Source: Megascapheus bottae
Lineage: Eukaryota > Chordata > Mammalia > Rodentia > Geomyidae
Assembly: GCA_024803745.1 (NCBI GenBank)
Contig: JANJXV010000017.1
Location: 951,001-1,015,000 of the forward strand
Direction: 5' to 3'
Length of the DNA: 64,000 nucleotides
Positions 34,316 to 45,498 of this stretch are shown here, piece by piece. Within the stretch, counting starts at the first letter, position 1. Every line of letters begins with the position of its first letter. The notes under the pieces were generated by a model that ran no database searches, was not told where the DNA came from, and saw only the letters and a list, made by a program, of their open reading frames with translations. The translations under genes and the position numbers were made by a program.

Positions 34316-34519
34316 TTTTTTTTCTTCTGTTTTCGCATTAGCAACATTGTTTTATAGAGGTTGCTCAGAGCATAATGTTATTCAAGTGCTTGCTGTGTTG
34401 CTGGTTTTGTTTAGATGTTCTACTAAATCTTTGTATTTGTCCTTAACCATTACAGAAACTAGATTTGGTAAAGTGTTCCCAAGAAATGACTTTTCTACTG
34501 CTCAAGTTCAAAGCTTTTA
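34316..34519. other. Unassigned sequence between two L1 insertions
   Basis: About 200 bp starting with a T run. It has no feature I can name. Confidence 0.5.
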
Positions 34520-35328
34520 TAAAAATTTTCTATTTTGTTGTTCTTTGTTTTATGTAGAGAGGGGTTAGAGCTACATACGTAAGGTAATGAGTATATATCT
34601 TAACGAACGTTGTTACCCCCTCCTCATTTTCTCACACTTTTCCTCCCACACAGCTCCCCTTTCCCTAAGTTGTAAAGTGTATTTCCAATATGTCTTATGT
34701 GTATTGCTAATGCATTGGTTTGCCCCTTGTCCTTTGTTTTTCCATTTTGTTATTCCCTTTCCCTTCCCCAAGTCAGATAAATATACAAGACACATACAAG
34801 ACATAGGGTACCAAGCAAACAAACAAACAACAAACAAAAAACCCTCCAGTGTCAATGGGATAAACCAAAGAGAAGAAAATAAAGGAAAAAAGAAATAACT
34901 TCAAACATTATATTAAAAAAGAAAAAAGAAAAAGTCACCCAAATGAACAAACAAAACCCAGAAAAACCAAAACCTCTATCTCTATATCTTGGAGTAAATT
35001 TCAATTAGCATCATTTTATATGATCATATGTACGTAGCTATTAAGATATTGTGATACTCTGCTAGAGCTACCTTATACATGTATTAATTGTTATAAATGA
35101 GAGAAACCATGGATCCTGTGGCTTTTTTTGTGGGGGGCCTTGTTTAAGTCACTTAGTATAGTTTTCTCCAAATCTTTCCACTTCCTTACAAATGGGGTGA
35201 TGTCATTCAGTATGATGGAAGGCTAGCTAGCAAGATAAACAGAAAGCCCACGGATTGGAAGATCTTTACCTGCTAAACAGCAAAGGACTCATATCAAAAA
35301 TATACCTAGGGTTCAAAACATTAAACCT

Positions 35329-35345
35329 CTCAATAACAAATTCTT
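35329..35345. repeat. Target-site duplication of the HSPA8 retrocopy, left copy
   Basis: The 17-mer ctcaataacaaattctt abuts the T run that is the retrocopy's poly(A) tail on the minus strand. An identical 17-mer abuts its 5' end at 37614. Confidence 0.95.
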
Positions 35346-37613
35346 TTTTTGCCAATTTTAAATATATTTAGTTAAGACATTGCATTTTCCACTTACAATA
35401 CAGTGCTTTATAAAGTGCAATGTTAATATTTTCCCAGTGTACCTGTTCCATATTCAAGTATTGAGAATGCCCAGTAAATTACTACCACAGCTCAACCTTT
35501 TAAAACTGCTATAGAAGTTGCTAAATTTGGGTCGTTTGAATGTTTTATTATGTGGAACAATGCTACATGTATATTTGGGTTGTCTTAATCAACCTCCTTG
35601 ATGGTGGGCCCAGAGGAAGCGCTGCTTGAGGGAGGAGCTCCTCCACCAGGGAAGCCCCCTGGCATTCCTCCTGGCATGCCACCTGCACTCTGGTACAGCT
35701 TGGTGATGATGGGGTTACACACTTTCTCCAGCTCTTTCTGCTGATGTTCAAATTCTTCCTTTTCTACAGTCTAATTCTTACCCAGCCAATTGATGATCTC
35801 ATTGCACTTGTCAAGGATCTTCTGTTTATCTTCATCATTGATCTTGCCCTGAAGTTTCTCATCTTCAACAGTTACCTTCATGTTGAATGCATAGGATTCC
35901 AGGGAATTCTTAGACGATACCTTGTCCCTCTATTTCTCATCTTCAGCTTTGTATTTCTCAGCTTCCTGAACCATGCGTTTAATGTCTTCTTTGCTAAGAC
36001 GACCCTTGTCATTGGTGATTGTGACTTTGTTCTCCTTTCCCGTGCTCTTATCCACAGCAGAGACATTGAGGATACCATTGGTATTAATATCAAAAGTGAC
36101 CTCGATCTGAGGAACACCACGTGGAGCAGGAGGTATGCCTGTGAGCTCAAACTTTCCAAGCAGGTTGTTGTCCTTGGTCATGACCTGCTCACCTTCATAT
36201 ACCTGAATGAGCACACCAGGCTGGTTGTCAGAGTAGGTGGTAAAGGTCTGAGTCTGTTTGGTAGGAATGGCTGTATTGCCCTTGATGAGGACAGTCATGA
36301 CTCTGCTAGCAGTCTCAGTACCCAGGGACAGAGGTGTGACATCCAAGAGCAGCAAATCCTGAACATTTTCAGACTTGTCTCCAGATAGAATGGCTGCCTG
36401 CACCATAAGCAACAGCTTCATCTGGGTTAATGCTTTTATTCAGCTCTTTCCTGTTGAAAAAGTCTTGTGAAGGCTTCTGGATCTTGGGAATACAGGTGGA
36501 ACCACCAACCAGGACAATGTCATGGATCTGTGACTTGCCTAGTTTGGCATCACAAAGAGTTTTTTCCACAGGATCCAGAGTGCCACGGAACAGGTCAGCA
36601 TTCAGCTCCTCAAATCGAGCACTGGTGATAGAAGTGTAGAAATCAATGCCTTCATAGAGGGAGTCACTCTCGATCTGGCCTGTGTGCTGGAGGAGAGGGT
36701 ATGCTTAGCATGCTCACAAACAAAACAAGCAGTACATAGACGCTGAATAGCTCTTTTGTTCTCACTGACGTCCTTCTTTGGCTTGCGTTTGAATTCGGCA
36801 ATAAAATGGTTGACCATTTGGTTGTCAAAATCTTCTCCACCCAAGTGAGTGTCCCCTGCAGTAGACTTGACCTTAACGATCCTATTCTCAATAGTAAGGA
36901 TTGACACATCAAAAGTGCCACCTCCCAAGTCAAAGATCAACACATTTCTTTCAGCTCAAACCTTCTTATCTAAACCATAAGCAATAGCAGCAGCAGTTGG
37001 TTCATTGGTAATTCTCAATACATTCAGACCAGCAATGGTTCCAGCATCTTTGGTTGCCTGGCCCTGTGAGTCATTAAAGTATGCAGGCACAGTGACCACA
37101 GCATTGGTAACAGTCTTCCCAAGATAGGCTTCTGCAATTTCTTTCATCTTTGTGACAACCATGGAGGAGACCTCCTCTGGGTAGAAGCTTTTTGTCTTGC
37201 CTTTGTACTCAACTTGGACCTTGGGTCTGCCTGCATCATTTACCACCATGAAGGGCCAGTGCTTCATGTCAGATTGGATGACAGCATCATCAAACCAACG
37301 TCCAATCAGTCTCTTGGCATCGAAAACAGTGTTGGTGGGGTTCATGGCCACCTGGTTCTTTGTGGCATCACCGATCAAATGTTCGGTGTCTGTGAAGGCA
37401 ATGTAGCTTGGCGTGGTCCTGTTGCCCTGATCGTTGGCAATTATCTCCACTTTCCCATGCTGGAAGACACCCACACAGGAGTAGGTGGTGCCAAGAGCAA
37501 TGCCAACTGTAGGTTCCGTCGACATGGTTGTGAATGTGTAGGCCTGGTTTTGACGGTAAAGTGAGCGAGAGCACGAGCACCCAGAGAGTTGCCACTATTG
37601 AGTGTTCAATGAG
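35346..37613 (-). pseudogene. HSPA8: Processed pseudogene of HSPA8 (Hsc70), full length, disabled
   Basis: Reading the minus strand, an ATG at 37525 opens an Hsc70 copy. It keeps [17 protein letters not shown], the AYFNDSQ and [15 protein letters not shown] blocks, the [10 protein letters not shown] motif and the C-terminal GGMPGG repeats ending near EEVD (here KEVD). Start to stop (37525-35585) is 1941 bp, equal to 646 codons plus stop, because a 9-bp insertion, a 1-bp deletion and an 8-bp deletion cancel. Disabling changes: codon 190 is TGA (36956-36958); a 9-bp insertion falls near 36720; a 1-bp deletion lies near 36675 and an 8-bp deletion near 36402; TAG codons lie at 35930-35932 and 35771-35773. 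The early GIDLGTTYS motif reads GIALGTTYS, losing the nucleotide-binding Asp10. There are no introns. A recognisable HSPA8 3' UTR continues to a short A tail, and parts of the 5' UTR (ctcattgaac, aggcctacac) are present. It is therefore a retrocopy and not an active chaperone gene. Confidence 0.97.
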
Positions 37614-37630
37614 CTCAATAACAAATTCTT
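37614..37630. repeat. Target-site duplication of the HSPA8 retrocopy, right copy
   Basis: It is identical to 35329-35345. L1-type sequence resumes directly after it, showing that the retrocopy split an L1 fragment. Confidence 0.95.
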
Positions 37631-37675
37631 GAAGAAACAGAATTCCATTATTAAGTACACTAAAGAATTAAAAAG

Positions 37676-37865
37676 AGGGCCAGGAGCATGACCTAGTGGT
37701 AGAGTGCCCACCTAGCATTCATGAAGCCCTGGGTTTGATTCCTCAGTACCATATATGCAGAAAAATCCAGGAGTGGTTCTGTAGCTCAAGTGGTGGAAGG
37801 TTAGACTTGAACTGAGGAGCTCAGGGACAGTGCCCAGGCCCAGAGTTCAAGCTCCATGACCCACC
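37676..37865 (+). mobile_element. IDL-Geo SINE inside the inverted L1 arm
   Basis: ggccaggagcatgacctagt, gggtttgattcctcagtacc and a right unit of the B1-Geo subtype (gaactgaggagctcaggg, cagagttcaagctcc). A mixed right unit such as this is unusual in IDL-Geo copies here. Confidence 0.85.
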
Positions 37866-38060
37866 CACACACATTGAGATTCCATCTCACCTCTGTAAAA
37901 TAGCCCTAATCAAGAAAACAAATAATAACAGATGCTGGTGGAGATGCTAGCATTCTAAAAGGGAAGGCTACTACACTGATGGTGGGAATGTAAACTGGTT
38001 CAACCACTCTGGAAAGCAATATGGAGGTTTGTCAAAAGACTTAAAGAAGTTTTTATGAGT

Positions 38061-39354
38061 GGCCAGTTGACCCACTATCCTGAAGCATCTTTAACATCCC
38101 AAAGACATTGAGGACTGGTATCCTTCATACTATGGGTTGTTATGATGGCACTTCCTGTTAGAGGACACAGGCCTAGGAATGTTGCCCAGAACTCTAGTCT
38201 AATGTTATCACAGAGCTCTATTCTTGCAATGATAATGCAGCAAATTGATTTTGAATTATATAATAAAGAAAAAGTATTCAGGTACGCTATTTGTAAGGTC
38301 CAGTCTTCATTTGTCACAGGTATGTATACAAAGGATAAAGAGAACATGAAAAACAATTCTGATAATAGAAGGCACCCTTTTAACCCATTTTGTTTTGTTT
38401 TCTTTTTCATGCATGAGACAGAAGAGTGATGATTTTAAGACTGGAGGAAGAACTAGGACATCAGTCCTACTGGAGCCTAAGAGAGACTTGCTGTATTTTT
38501 GTCTAGCACATTATGGGAGTATCAGCAGGAAAGGAGACAGGAAAATGGCTTAGGGTAGATTTGGTGAATTTCCTCCCTGTTAGCTTGGATGGAGATTTGA
38601 GTGACACCTTGCAGTGGTCTAAAACACTTTTATTTATGAATCCAGTTATGTGAGAAGCCCCTGGGCATCACATTCAGATGGTAGCAATGCATAGAAGCCA
38701 GAGAAAGATGTGAGCTCTCTTCCTTCCCTGCAGTGGCTGATAATCTGGAGTAGAAGGGAAAAATGAATCTAAGAGAACAATAACTAAGAAGAAGGTTTAT
38801 GGCTAATTCAGTAAGAAGACTCTTTTCTGTCACTTTCATGTAACACTCAAAGAACTATTAAAGATGTATTGAAATTAATATATTTTCCAAAAGTTAGAGT
38901 CTGCCACTAAAAGAACTATTAAAGATGTACTGAAATTAATCTATTTTCCAAAAGCTAGGGTGCAGAAGCCAAAGGAACTCTAATTGTTCAGTTAGTATTG
39001 GCCTTTTTATTTCTTCATGCTTGAATCAGAAGTGTGAAGCTGACATACCAATGAGGCCACGTTCCATCCCTGAGATTTGTGGAGAAAGAGATGGATTCCT
39101 GGCCCTTCGTATGTCAACAATCAAGCAGCATGATATTTATGAAGAGGCTTGAATAAGGTGCACCGGTGAAGAAAAGTAATGGGTTTTTAACTTAGTGACC
39201 TTATTACATATCTTCCTTGTGCTCACTCCTCAGACGCCTGTGTTATTAAAGGCACTCAGCTCAGAGTTATGTTCATTTGTTATAATTCAGCTCATGGGTG
39301 ATTTGGAAGTCAAAGAAACAGAGGCAGATAAAAGAAAGAGGCAAATAAAGAAAG
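38061..39354. other. Mostly unassigned sequence
   Basis: It contains the 61-bp duplication listed separately. The overlapping 95- and 111-codon frames at 38075-38429 lie on opposite strands and show no motif. Confidence 0.5.
38844..38960. repeat. 61-bp tandem duplication (two copies)
   Basis: Units begin cactcaaagaactatt (38844) and cactaaaagaactatt (38905), and both run on to ttttccaaaag. Few differences separate them. Confidence 0.92.
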
Positions 39355-39363
39355 AGGCAGATA

Positions 39364-39411
<48 letters not shown>

Positions 39412-39505
39412 GAAAGAGAGAGAAGAAGGAAGGGAGGGAGGAGAGAGAAAGGAAGGAAGGAAGGAAACAAGGAAGGAAGGAAGGACACAAGGAAAGGAAG
39501 GAAAA
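39355..39505. repeat. Compound purine microsatellite (GAAA)n/(GGAA)n
   Basis: About 11 uninterrupted GAAA units are followed by mixed gaga and ggaagg units. The long ORFs on both strands here are repeat translations. Confidence 0.96.
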
Positions 39506-40300
39506 GCACTATGAAGGACCTTACATTTCACAGCTACTATGATGTCTGGAGAGTGAGTGATATGATGCCTTTATTGTCATGCATCCACATAATTTTGCCT
39601 AGAGAAACTCTAGGGCTATAAAATATAAATTATTTCTATATAAATTAGCCCTACATTCCTCCCTTGTTTACTTCATTTTTTTCCTTTTGGTGTTAGTTAT
39701 AGGCTAAGTATTTTTGAACAACTTAATAGAAGTTAGTCTTGAAAAAGTTCTGCATTGGGTTAATTTTATGCTGTGTTAACTATGAAGGTCTAAACTTCTT
39801 CAGGGTCAGACAATATCTGAGGTACGACAGTTTGACAGATGGCTGTTCCAGCTGAGGGTCTGTTCACTCTTTAGGAAACAGCCTGGATTTCTGCTGCTGA
39901 TGCATTAGAGAAACAAGCCTGGTCATTGGGGAGTTACAATAATCACACAAAAACAACTACATTTTACAGTTGGTGCCATAACAAGAAATTCTGCTTATCT
40001 TTACTACAGAAAGATGGAGATATATACACATATCTATATACACTTAATCTTTCCAGCATGAATTTATAGCTCAAAACATCACACCATAACACATACATAT
40101 TTGTTAAGAGAACATTTTTATTTTTATGTTTAGTGAGGTATATAAGGAATAAACTGTCATAATAGTTTGTAGCAGATGTGGGCTACTTATTTTATTTTTC
40201 CTGATTGGATACAAGAGGCTGTCCAACATTGTTGAATTAAATCAGACTGGGGCTTGGGAACTCTTGAGTTGAAAAGTGAGTCATTGTATCTGTGATGTCT
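39506..40300. other. Non-coding stretch without an assigned feature
   Basis: AT-rich, with a short atatacacatatctatataca patch near 40020. Confidence 0.5.
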
Positions 40301-40304
40301 TTTT

Positions 40305-40740
40305 TTTATTAAAGAATTTATCAACACTGATTTTTACATTGTATTTCAAATGACATGTTTAACAAACAAGTGTTCAAGAAGGGAATCTCTATATACAATC
40401 ACTGTTACTTAGTTTTTAGAACATAATCAAAATTAGGCTATGGGTTTGTATATCATAGATACATATTAATTTTTGAAATAAAACATGTCTAGAGAGTCAT
40501 AGGTTTTTATGTCAATGTACTTATGTTCATATTTCCAATACCATGTCCATAGCATTGGGTATGCAAATATTGAGTCCTCGCTCTTGTACTGTTTGGATCT
40601 AATAGTTACATATTAAGGATACCATGCGCCTTCTGTTCCTTTGGTCTTGACTTGTCTCACTCAACATGATTCACTCAAGATTCATTCACTTCCCTGCAAA
40701 TGCCATTATTTTATCTTGTCTGTTGGCTATGTAGAATTCC

Positions 40741-40817
<77 letters not shown>

Positions 40818-41745
40818 TGCATTTTCTGTATCCATTCATCTGCAGTAGGGCATCTGGATTGTTTCCATCACCTGGCTATTGTGAATAGTGCAGGTGTCCT
40901 TATCATATCTTGGGTTATAATGTTCAGGGTAGATGACCTAAAGTGGTATGGTGAGATTGTAGAGAAGGTCAATTTTCAGTTCTTTAAAAAACCTCCACAC
41001 TGCTTTCCAGAGTGGCTGAACTAGTTTACAATCCCACCTGCAGTTCAGTAGGGTTCCTTTTTCTCCACAACCCCACCAGCAACTGTCATTGTCTGAGTTC
41101 AAAATCTTGGCCCTTCTTGTTGGGGTAAGGTGGTAACTTAGGGTTGTTTTTATTTGCATTTCCTTTATGACCATAGGTGATGAACATTTTCTCATATGCT
41201 TTTCTGCCATTTTAATCTCTTCTTCTGATAAGTCTCTCTTCAGTTCCCTTGCCCATTTAGTGAATGGTTTGTTGGGGTTGGGGGGATTCGTTTCTTGAGT
41301 TCCCCGTAGATACTGGATATTAACTATTTGTCAGATGTATTATTGGTAAATATTTTTTCACAGTTGGTTGGCTGTCTCTCTACTTTTGCGACTATGCTTT
41401 TATCTGTACAGAAAATGTCTCTCCTACTCTATCATGTACCAGTTTCACGGTTTCCAGTCTGACATTGAAGTCTTTGATCAACTTTGAGTTTATGCTTGTG
41501 CATGGCGAAAGGCTAGGGTCAATTTTTAATTTTCTGCATGTGGCTGCCCAGTTTTGCCAGCACCAATAATTAAATAGACTGTGTTTGTTCCACTGTATAT
41601 CTTTGGCTCCTTTGTCAAATACAAATTGCCTATAGGTATGTGGTTCTATTTCTGGATCTTCTATTCTGTTCCACTGGTCTGTTTTTGTGCCAATACCAGG
41701 TGGTTTTTGTTATTATGGTTCTATAGAAAAAAAAGGAAAAAAAGC
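40305..41745 (-). mobile_element. L1 3' half: ORF2 C-terminal region and 3' UTR
   Basis: A minus-strand frame at 40938-41210 reads KEMQIKTTLSYHLTP, CWWGCGEKGTLL and KLVQPLWKAVWRFFKELK, the conserved end of L1 ORF2. Upstream L1 sequence continues to about 41700. Frames are broken elsewhere. A (GT)n/(AT)n microsatellite lies inside at 40744-40813. Confidence 0.88.
40744..40813. repeat. Compound microsatellite (GT)n/(AT)n
   Basis: About 17 GT units, then about 16 AT units, inside the L1. Confidence 0.96.
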
Positions 41746-41769
41746 ATGTTAGTGAGGGATTATAATGTA

Positions 41770-41865
41770 TCTCTACATTTAGTTTTTGAGGTGTCTCCAT
41801 GCAACTACTTCATAGTGGTTACATTGGCTTACATTTCCACCCGCAATGTATTAAAGTACATTTAT
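41770..41865 (-). mobile_element. Older L1 ORF2 fragment
   Basis: The + strand shows acttcatagtggttacattg and tttccacccgcaatgtatta, a diverged version of the same ORF2 block seen at 41000-41040. Confidence 0.5.
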
Positions 41866-41907
41866 CTACACAACTTTGTAAAAGCCAGAATTTAAAGAGC
41901 AGTTTTT

Positions 41908-42099
41908 CTTTTTCTTTTTTTTTTTTTGACTAGTCCTGTGCTTGAGCTCAGGGCCTGAGCACTATCTTTGGACTTTCTCAAGGCTAGAGCTCTACCAGTT
42001 GAGCCTCAGCACCACTTCTGACTTTTTCCTATGTATGTGGTACCGAGGAATTGAACCTGGGTCTTTGTGCATGCTAGGCAAGCACTCTACCACTAGTCC
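41908..42099 (-). mobile_element. IDL-Geo SINE with 15-bp target duplication
   Basis: taaagagcagttttt occurs at 41893-41907 and 42100-42114. The reverse order of right and left units is complete. Confidence 0.94.
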
Positions 42100-42114
42100 T
42101 AAAGAGCAGTTTTT

Positions 42115-42770
42115 AACTGGAAGTAAAACTTAGACATTCATCAATATGTGCAACAGCTCTTGGTTCTTAGGACCACTGGTGGGATATTCCTTACCTTTGC
42201 AGGGTAGAGCCAAGAATGTGTACAGCACAGCTGAGCCACAGAAGAATTACCTTAAATGTCCAAAGCATCAAAGCTCTGAAACCCTATATAGAAAATGTTC
42301 TGAATGATTAGGGTCTTGCTTTTGTGTATACTTCAGAAGGAAAATCTTTTTAGGGGACATTTTTAAAAATGAAAAATGTCCAAGGATTTTCTTTGTTCTG
42401 AGTAATCAAATCTCTGGGATTTGATTTATTCTTTTTTTTTCAGATTTAATTCTAAAAGACTAGCTTGAGGAGAAATTTCCTTACACAAACAATTGTGTAT
42501 CTTTCCATTTAGTTAATAAAACTGAGGGTTTCTGGAACTCTTTCTGTTGGCTTGATGATAAAACAAGTCTCATACAATAACCTACTTTATTTCAATACCA
42601 AAATAGAGAGGAACTTTCTGTTTCTAGACAGGTGAATTCAAAAACTCTGTTATACTTTTCTTAAAATCTATGATAATTTTTTCTTACTGTGTACAATTTG
42701 ATTAATCTATGCTTATGAGTTTTGAAATGAGAGAAATCAATATATTTCAAAAAAATTCACTATTAACCAA
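42115..42770. other. Non-coding stretch without an assigned feature
   Basis: Apparently unique AT-rich sequence without ORFs. Confidence 0.5.
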
Positions 42771-43140
42771 ATGTGGGAGCTCACGCCTGTAATCCTAGCT
42801 ACTTCAGAGGCTGAGATCTGAGGATTGAGGTTCAAAATCAACCCGGGGAACTAAACACTATGAGATTCTTATCTCCAAATAACCACTATAAAAGTGTAAG
42901 AAGGGCTGTGGCTCAAGAGTAGGGTGGTAGCCTTGAGCTGAAAAGCTCAGGGACAATGCCCAGGCCCAGGGGTAGGGTGGTAGCCTTGAGCTGAAGAGCT
43001 CAAGTACAGTGCCCAGGCCCAGATTAAAACATGCTCTAGGACAATACCCAGGCCTACAGTGGTAAGGCGGTAGCTTTGAGCTGAAGAGTTCAGGGACAGT
43101 GCCCAGGCCCAGAGTTCAAGCCCTATGACCCACAGAAAAG
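42771..43140 (+). mobile_element. B1-Geo SINE with a multiplied right unit (3-4 copies)
   Basis: A normal head (cacgcctgtaatcctagcta) and linker lead into three near-copies of a unit of about 53 bp. Each copy centres on ggtagccttgagctgaa and ends gcccaggcc. A partial copy (acatgctctaggacaatac) lies between the second and third. The element ends normally (agagttcaagccctatgacc) and is about 370 bp long, against roughly 230 for other copies. Confidence 0.93.
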
Positions 43141-43851
43141 AAAAATCTTGAAATCAGGTGTATTAAATATATTATTATGATTATTACTCTGCAAAGTGTC
43201 TAGCACCCAATCAGTGTGATATGGTTAGGAAGGACCCACAAATCATTGTACACTCAGAGTCCAGAGTGAGAGGTTTGATATTTTACTTGAAAGATTCATA
43301 AATGTTTTTCATTATGGCCAGGTAGCAAATGGTTATGGCTTTGTGGGTTATACCACCTTTGTCTCAGTATTCAAATTTCCTTTACCATGATTTAGTGCAT
43401 TGGTAGATACAGAGTAGTGGTAGATACAGGGTAGTGGTAGATACAGGGTATCTACTTTGATAGATACATTCTCCAACCAAACTTCATTTACAAAATCAGA
43501 TATCAGGTTCAATTTGGCACTCAGGTTACATAGTGTGAACACCTCTGCCTTATTTAATCCATGAAACTTGGTCATTGATAAATAATTCCTGTCAATTGCA
43601 TGAAAAAATAAGGCTTAGCTATAGAACCTTGAATCTATAATTACAGATTCACTCTTGGTAATAATTTTAAGTTCTACAAACAGATTTTGCTTAAAAATAA
43701 AAGCAGAGAGGAGAGATGCAGTATACAAGGAAATAATCTAATAGGATCAGTTAGGTTATACAAATTCCAAATCATTTTTTATTATTTGCTATATTTCAGA
43801 TTTAGTGAAGAAGTAAGTTTAGAGTTGAAAAAAAAAGGGTCAGCCTTTTTC
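43141..43851. other. Mostly unassigned sequence
   Basis: It holds three copies of a 17-bp unit (tagatacagggtagtgg) at 43403-43450. The 75-codon frame across it has no motif. Confidence 0.5.
43403..43450. repeat. 17-bp tandem repeat, about 2.8 copies
   Basis: tagatacagagtagtgg, tagatacagggtagtgg and tagatacagggta follow each other directly. Confidence 0.92.
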
Positions 43852-44088
43852 AGATGGGTACTGCTGGCTCAAACCTATAATCCTAATACTCAGAAAGCTG
43901 TGAACTGAGGATGCAAATTTGAAAGCCTCCTTTGAGCTGACTTTGAAGATTGTGATACTCTTAGCTCCAATTAACTAGCAAAAAGCTCAAAAAAAGGGAT
44001 ATGGCTCAAATGGTAGAGCAAAACATGGACCAAAAAAAGCTGAACAAGATGGTGAAGCCCTGAGTTCAAACTCAAGTATTGGTGAATG
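43852..44088 (+). mobile_element. B1-Geo dimeric SINE, diverged
   Basis: Head ggctcaaacctataatccta, linker ccaattaactag, right unit tggctcaaatggtagagc and end gagttcaaactcaag. A (CA)n array follows. Confidence 0.8.
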
Positions 44089-44089
44089 T

Positions 44090-44094
44090 ACACA

Positions 44095-44143
<49 letters not shown>
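44090..44143. repeat. Microsatellite (CA)n on a SINE tail
   Basis: About 25 CA units with one TA interruption, starting at the SINE 3' end. Confidence 0.97.
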
Positions 44144-44145
<2 letters not shown>

Positions 44146-44735
44146 CCTATGGACTTGGGCTGCTGATCAGAATGGCCTGTGTGTATCACACATTGTTGGA
44201 GTATGGCATGGCATCATCTTGAGAAGGTTTTCTGATGTGGGATGTATTATTATGACTTATCAGTGTATCAGCACATATGATGTAAGAGAAAAATTAGCCC
44301 CCACAGGCTCTTTGCTCTCTGTTTTTCAGTAGTCATGCCACCATGATCAAACACTATGGCACTTGCAACAAGCCAGCAAGTTGCATTGCGATGGCAATGA
44401 GAGAGAATGCTTTTTTCAATCACTTAAGTGCCCTCAGTCAAGAAAGATAAAGCTGAAGTAGTTTTGTGTGAGAGTTCTCAATCATGGGATGCGAGAAGTG
44501 CAGAGTGCTGTAGCGCAACACAAGCATAAAATTGCCCTGAAGTCTTCATTTTATGTGAAATGTGAAGCTCTTAAGAAACAGTCTCTGATTTCCTGGATGA
44601 AATAAATGCTAGGTTCAGTTAGCCATGTCTTCCCCCCTCCTTTTCATTCTGCCTGTCAACGTATAGCACACTCAGTGAATGAAATCCTTAAATCTGCTTT
44701 TCACATTGGTAAGTGAAACTTTTATTATCTTATTT
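44144..44735. other. Unassigned sequence
   Basis: About 590 bp, less AT-rich than average (e.g. ccaccatgatcaaacactat). It could be an old retrocopy or repeat, but no frame or family is recognisable. Confidence 0.4.
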
Positions 44736-44892
44736 TAAAAAGTCAGGAATCTCATGCCTGTAATCCTAGTTAGGAGGCCAAGACCTGAAAATTATGGTTC
44801 AAAGCCTGGGTAGGAAAGTCTCACAAGACTTTTATCTTTGATTAACCACCAAAAAGCCAGAAATGGAGCCGTTGCTCAAGAAGTAGAATGCT

Positions 44893-45498
44893 GATCACAA
44901 TAGCTCAAAAGCTATGTACATATGGCCAATAGGATGAGACAAGGAAAATGAACTCTAGGATATGGAAACAAGAGGTTTATCTTTGTTGTGATTGTTGTTC
45001 TTAATGTACTATGTGAAGTTATTTCTTTTTTCTTTTTTCCCCCTTATGGTTTATCTCATGTTATTACTGTATCTGACTTTGTTACTTGGTATATTGTTTA
45101 TACTTTGTTTATTTGAAATAGGGAAGAGAAGGGGAAAAACAAGATGATTGGGAGGGGGTGGAGGGAGGGGGAGTTAGAGAAAAACATGAGATCAATATCC
45201 AAGAAGTAATATACCAACTACCTAAAATATGTAACTGTAACCCCTCTATACGTTATCCTGACAATAAAATTCAATTTTAAAAAATCACTTAAGGACCGGG
45301 AGTTTGGCCTAGTGGTAGAGTGCTTGCCTAGCATGCACGAAGACCCGTGTTCGATTCTTTGGTACCACATACATAGAAAAAAGTCAGAAGTGGTGCTGAG
45401 GCTCAAGTGGTAGAGCTCTAGCCTTGAGAAAATCCAAGGACAGTGCTCAGGCCCTGAGCTGAAGACCAGGACTGGGAAAAAAATCACTTAAAAAATAG
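44893..45498 (+). mobile_element. L1 3' end inserted in a B1-Geo SINE
   Basis: The 5'-truncated L1 starts near ggccaataggatgagac and has ctctaggatatggaaacaag, the purine tract and terminal gtaacccctctatacgttat plus tail. The 15-bp target duplication aagaagtagaatgct flanks it. An IDL-Geo SINE splits its tail. Confidence 0.9.
45293..45477 (+). mobile_element. IDL-Geo SINE inserted in an L1 tail
   Basis: ggaccgggagtttggcctag opens the element, and the 14-mer aaaaaatcacttaa is present at 45279-45292 and 45478-45491. The B-box core gttcgattc is intact. Confidence 0.93.

Larger units (their letters stand above)
34520..38060 (-). mobile_element. Second L1 with inverted 5' arm, split by a retrocopy and a SINE
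   Basis: The minus-strand sense part covers the 3' tail (near 34530, gaggggttagagctacatac on +) to about 35215. From 35216 the L1 reads on the + strand (agcaagataaacagaaagcc, aagatctttacctgctaaac). It is broken by the HSPA8 retrocopy, resumes at 37631, is broken again by an IDL-Geo SINE, and resumes at about 37866 with attgagattccatctcacc and gtttgtcaaaagacttaaag. An (AAAC)n-like patch lies near 34815. Confidence 0.7.

Noticed and set aside
35744..36388. 214-codon plus-strand ORF
   Set aside because: It is the antisense of the HSPA8 retrocopy and carries no independent signal.
36956..37525. Short but intact Hsc70 N-terminal protein of 189 residues as a possible functional gene
   Set aside because: It stops at codon 190 inside the ATPase domain, has lost Asp10, has no promoter evidence and is part of a clear retrocopy.
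39195..39542. 115-codon Lys/Glu/Arg-rich ORF
   Set aside because: Translation of the GAAA/GGAA repeat.
40641..41024. 127-codon ORF with Cys-Val and Tyr-Ile repeats
   Set aside because: GT/AT microsatellite inside an L1 on the opposite strand.
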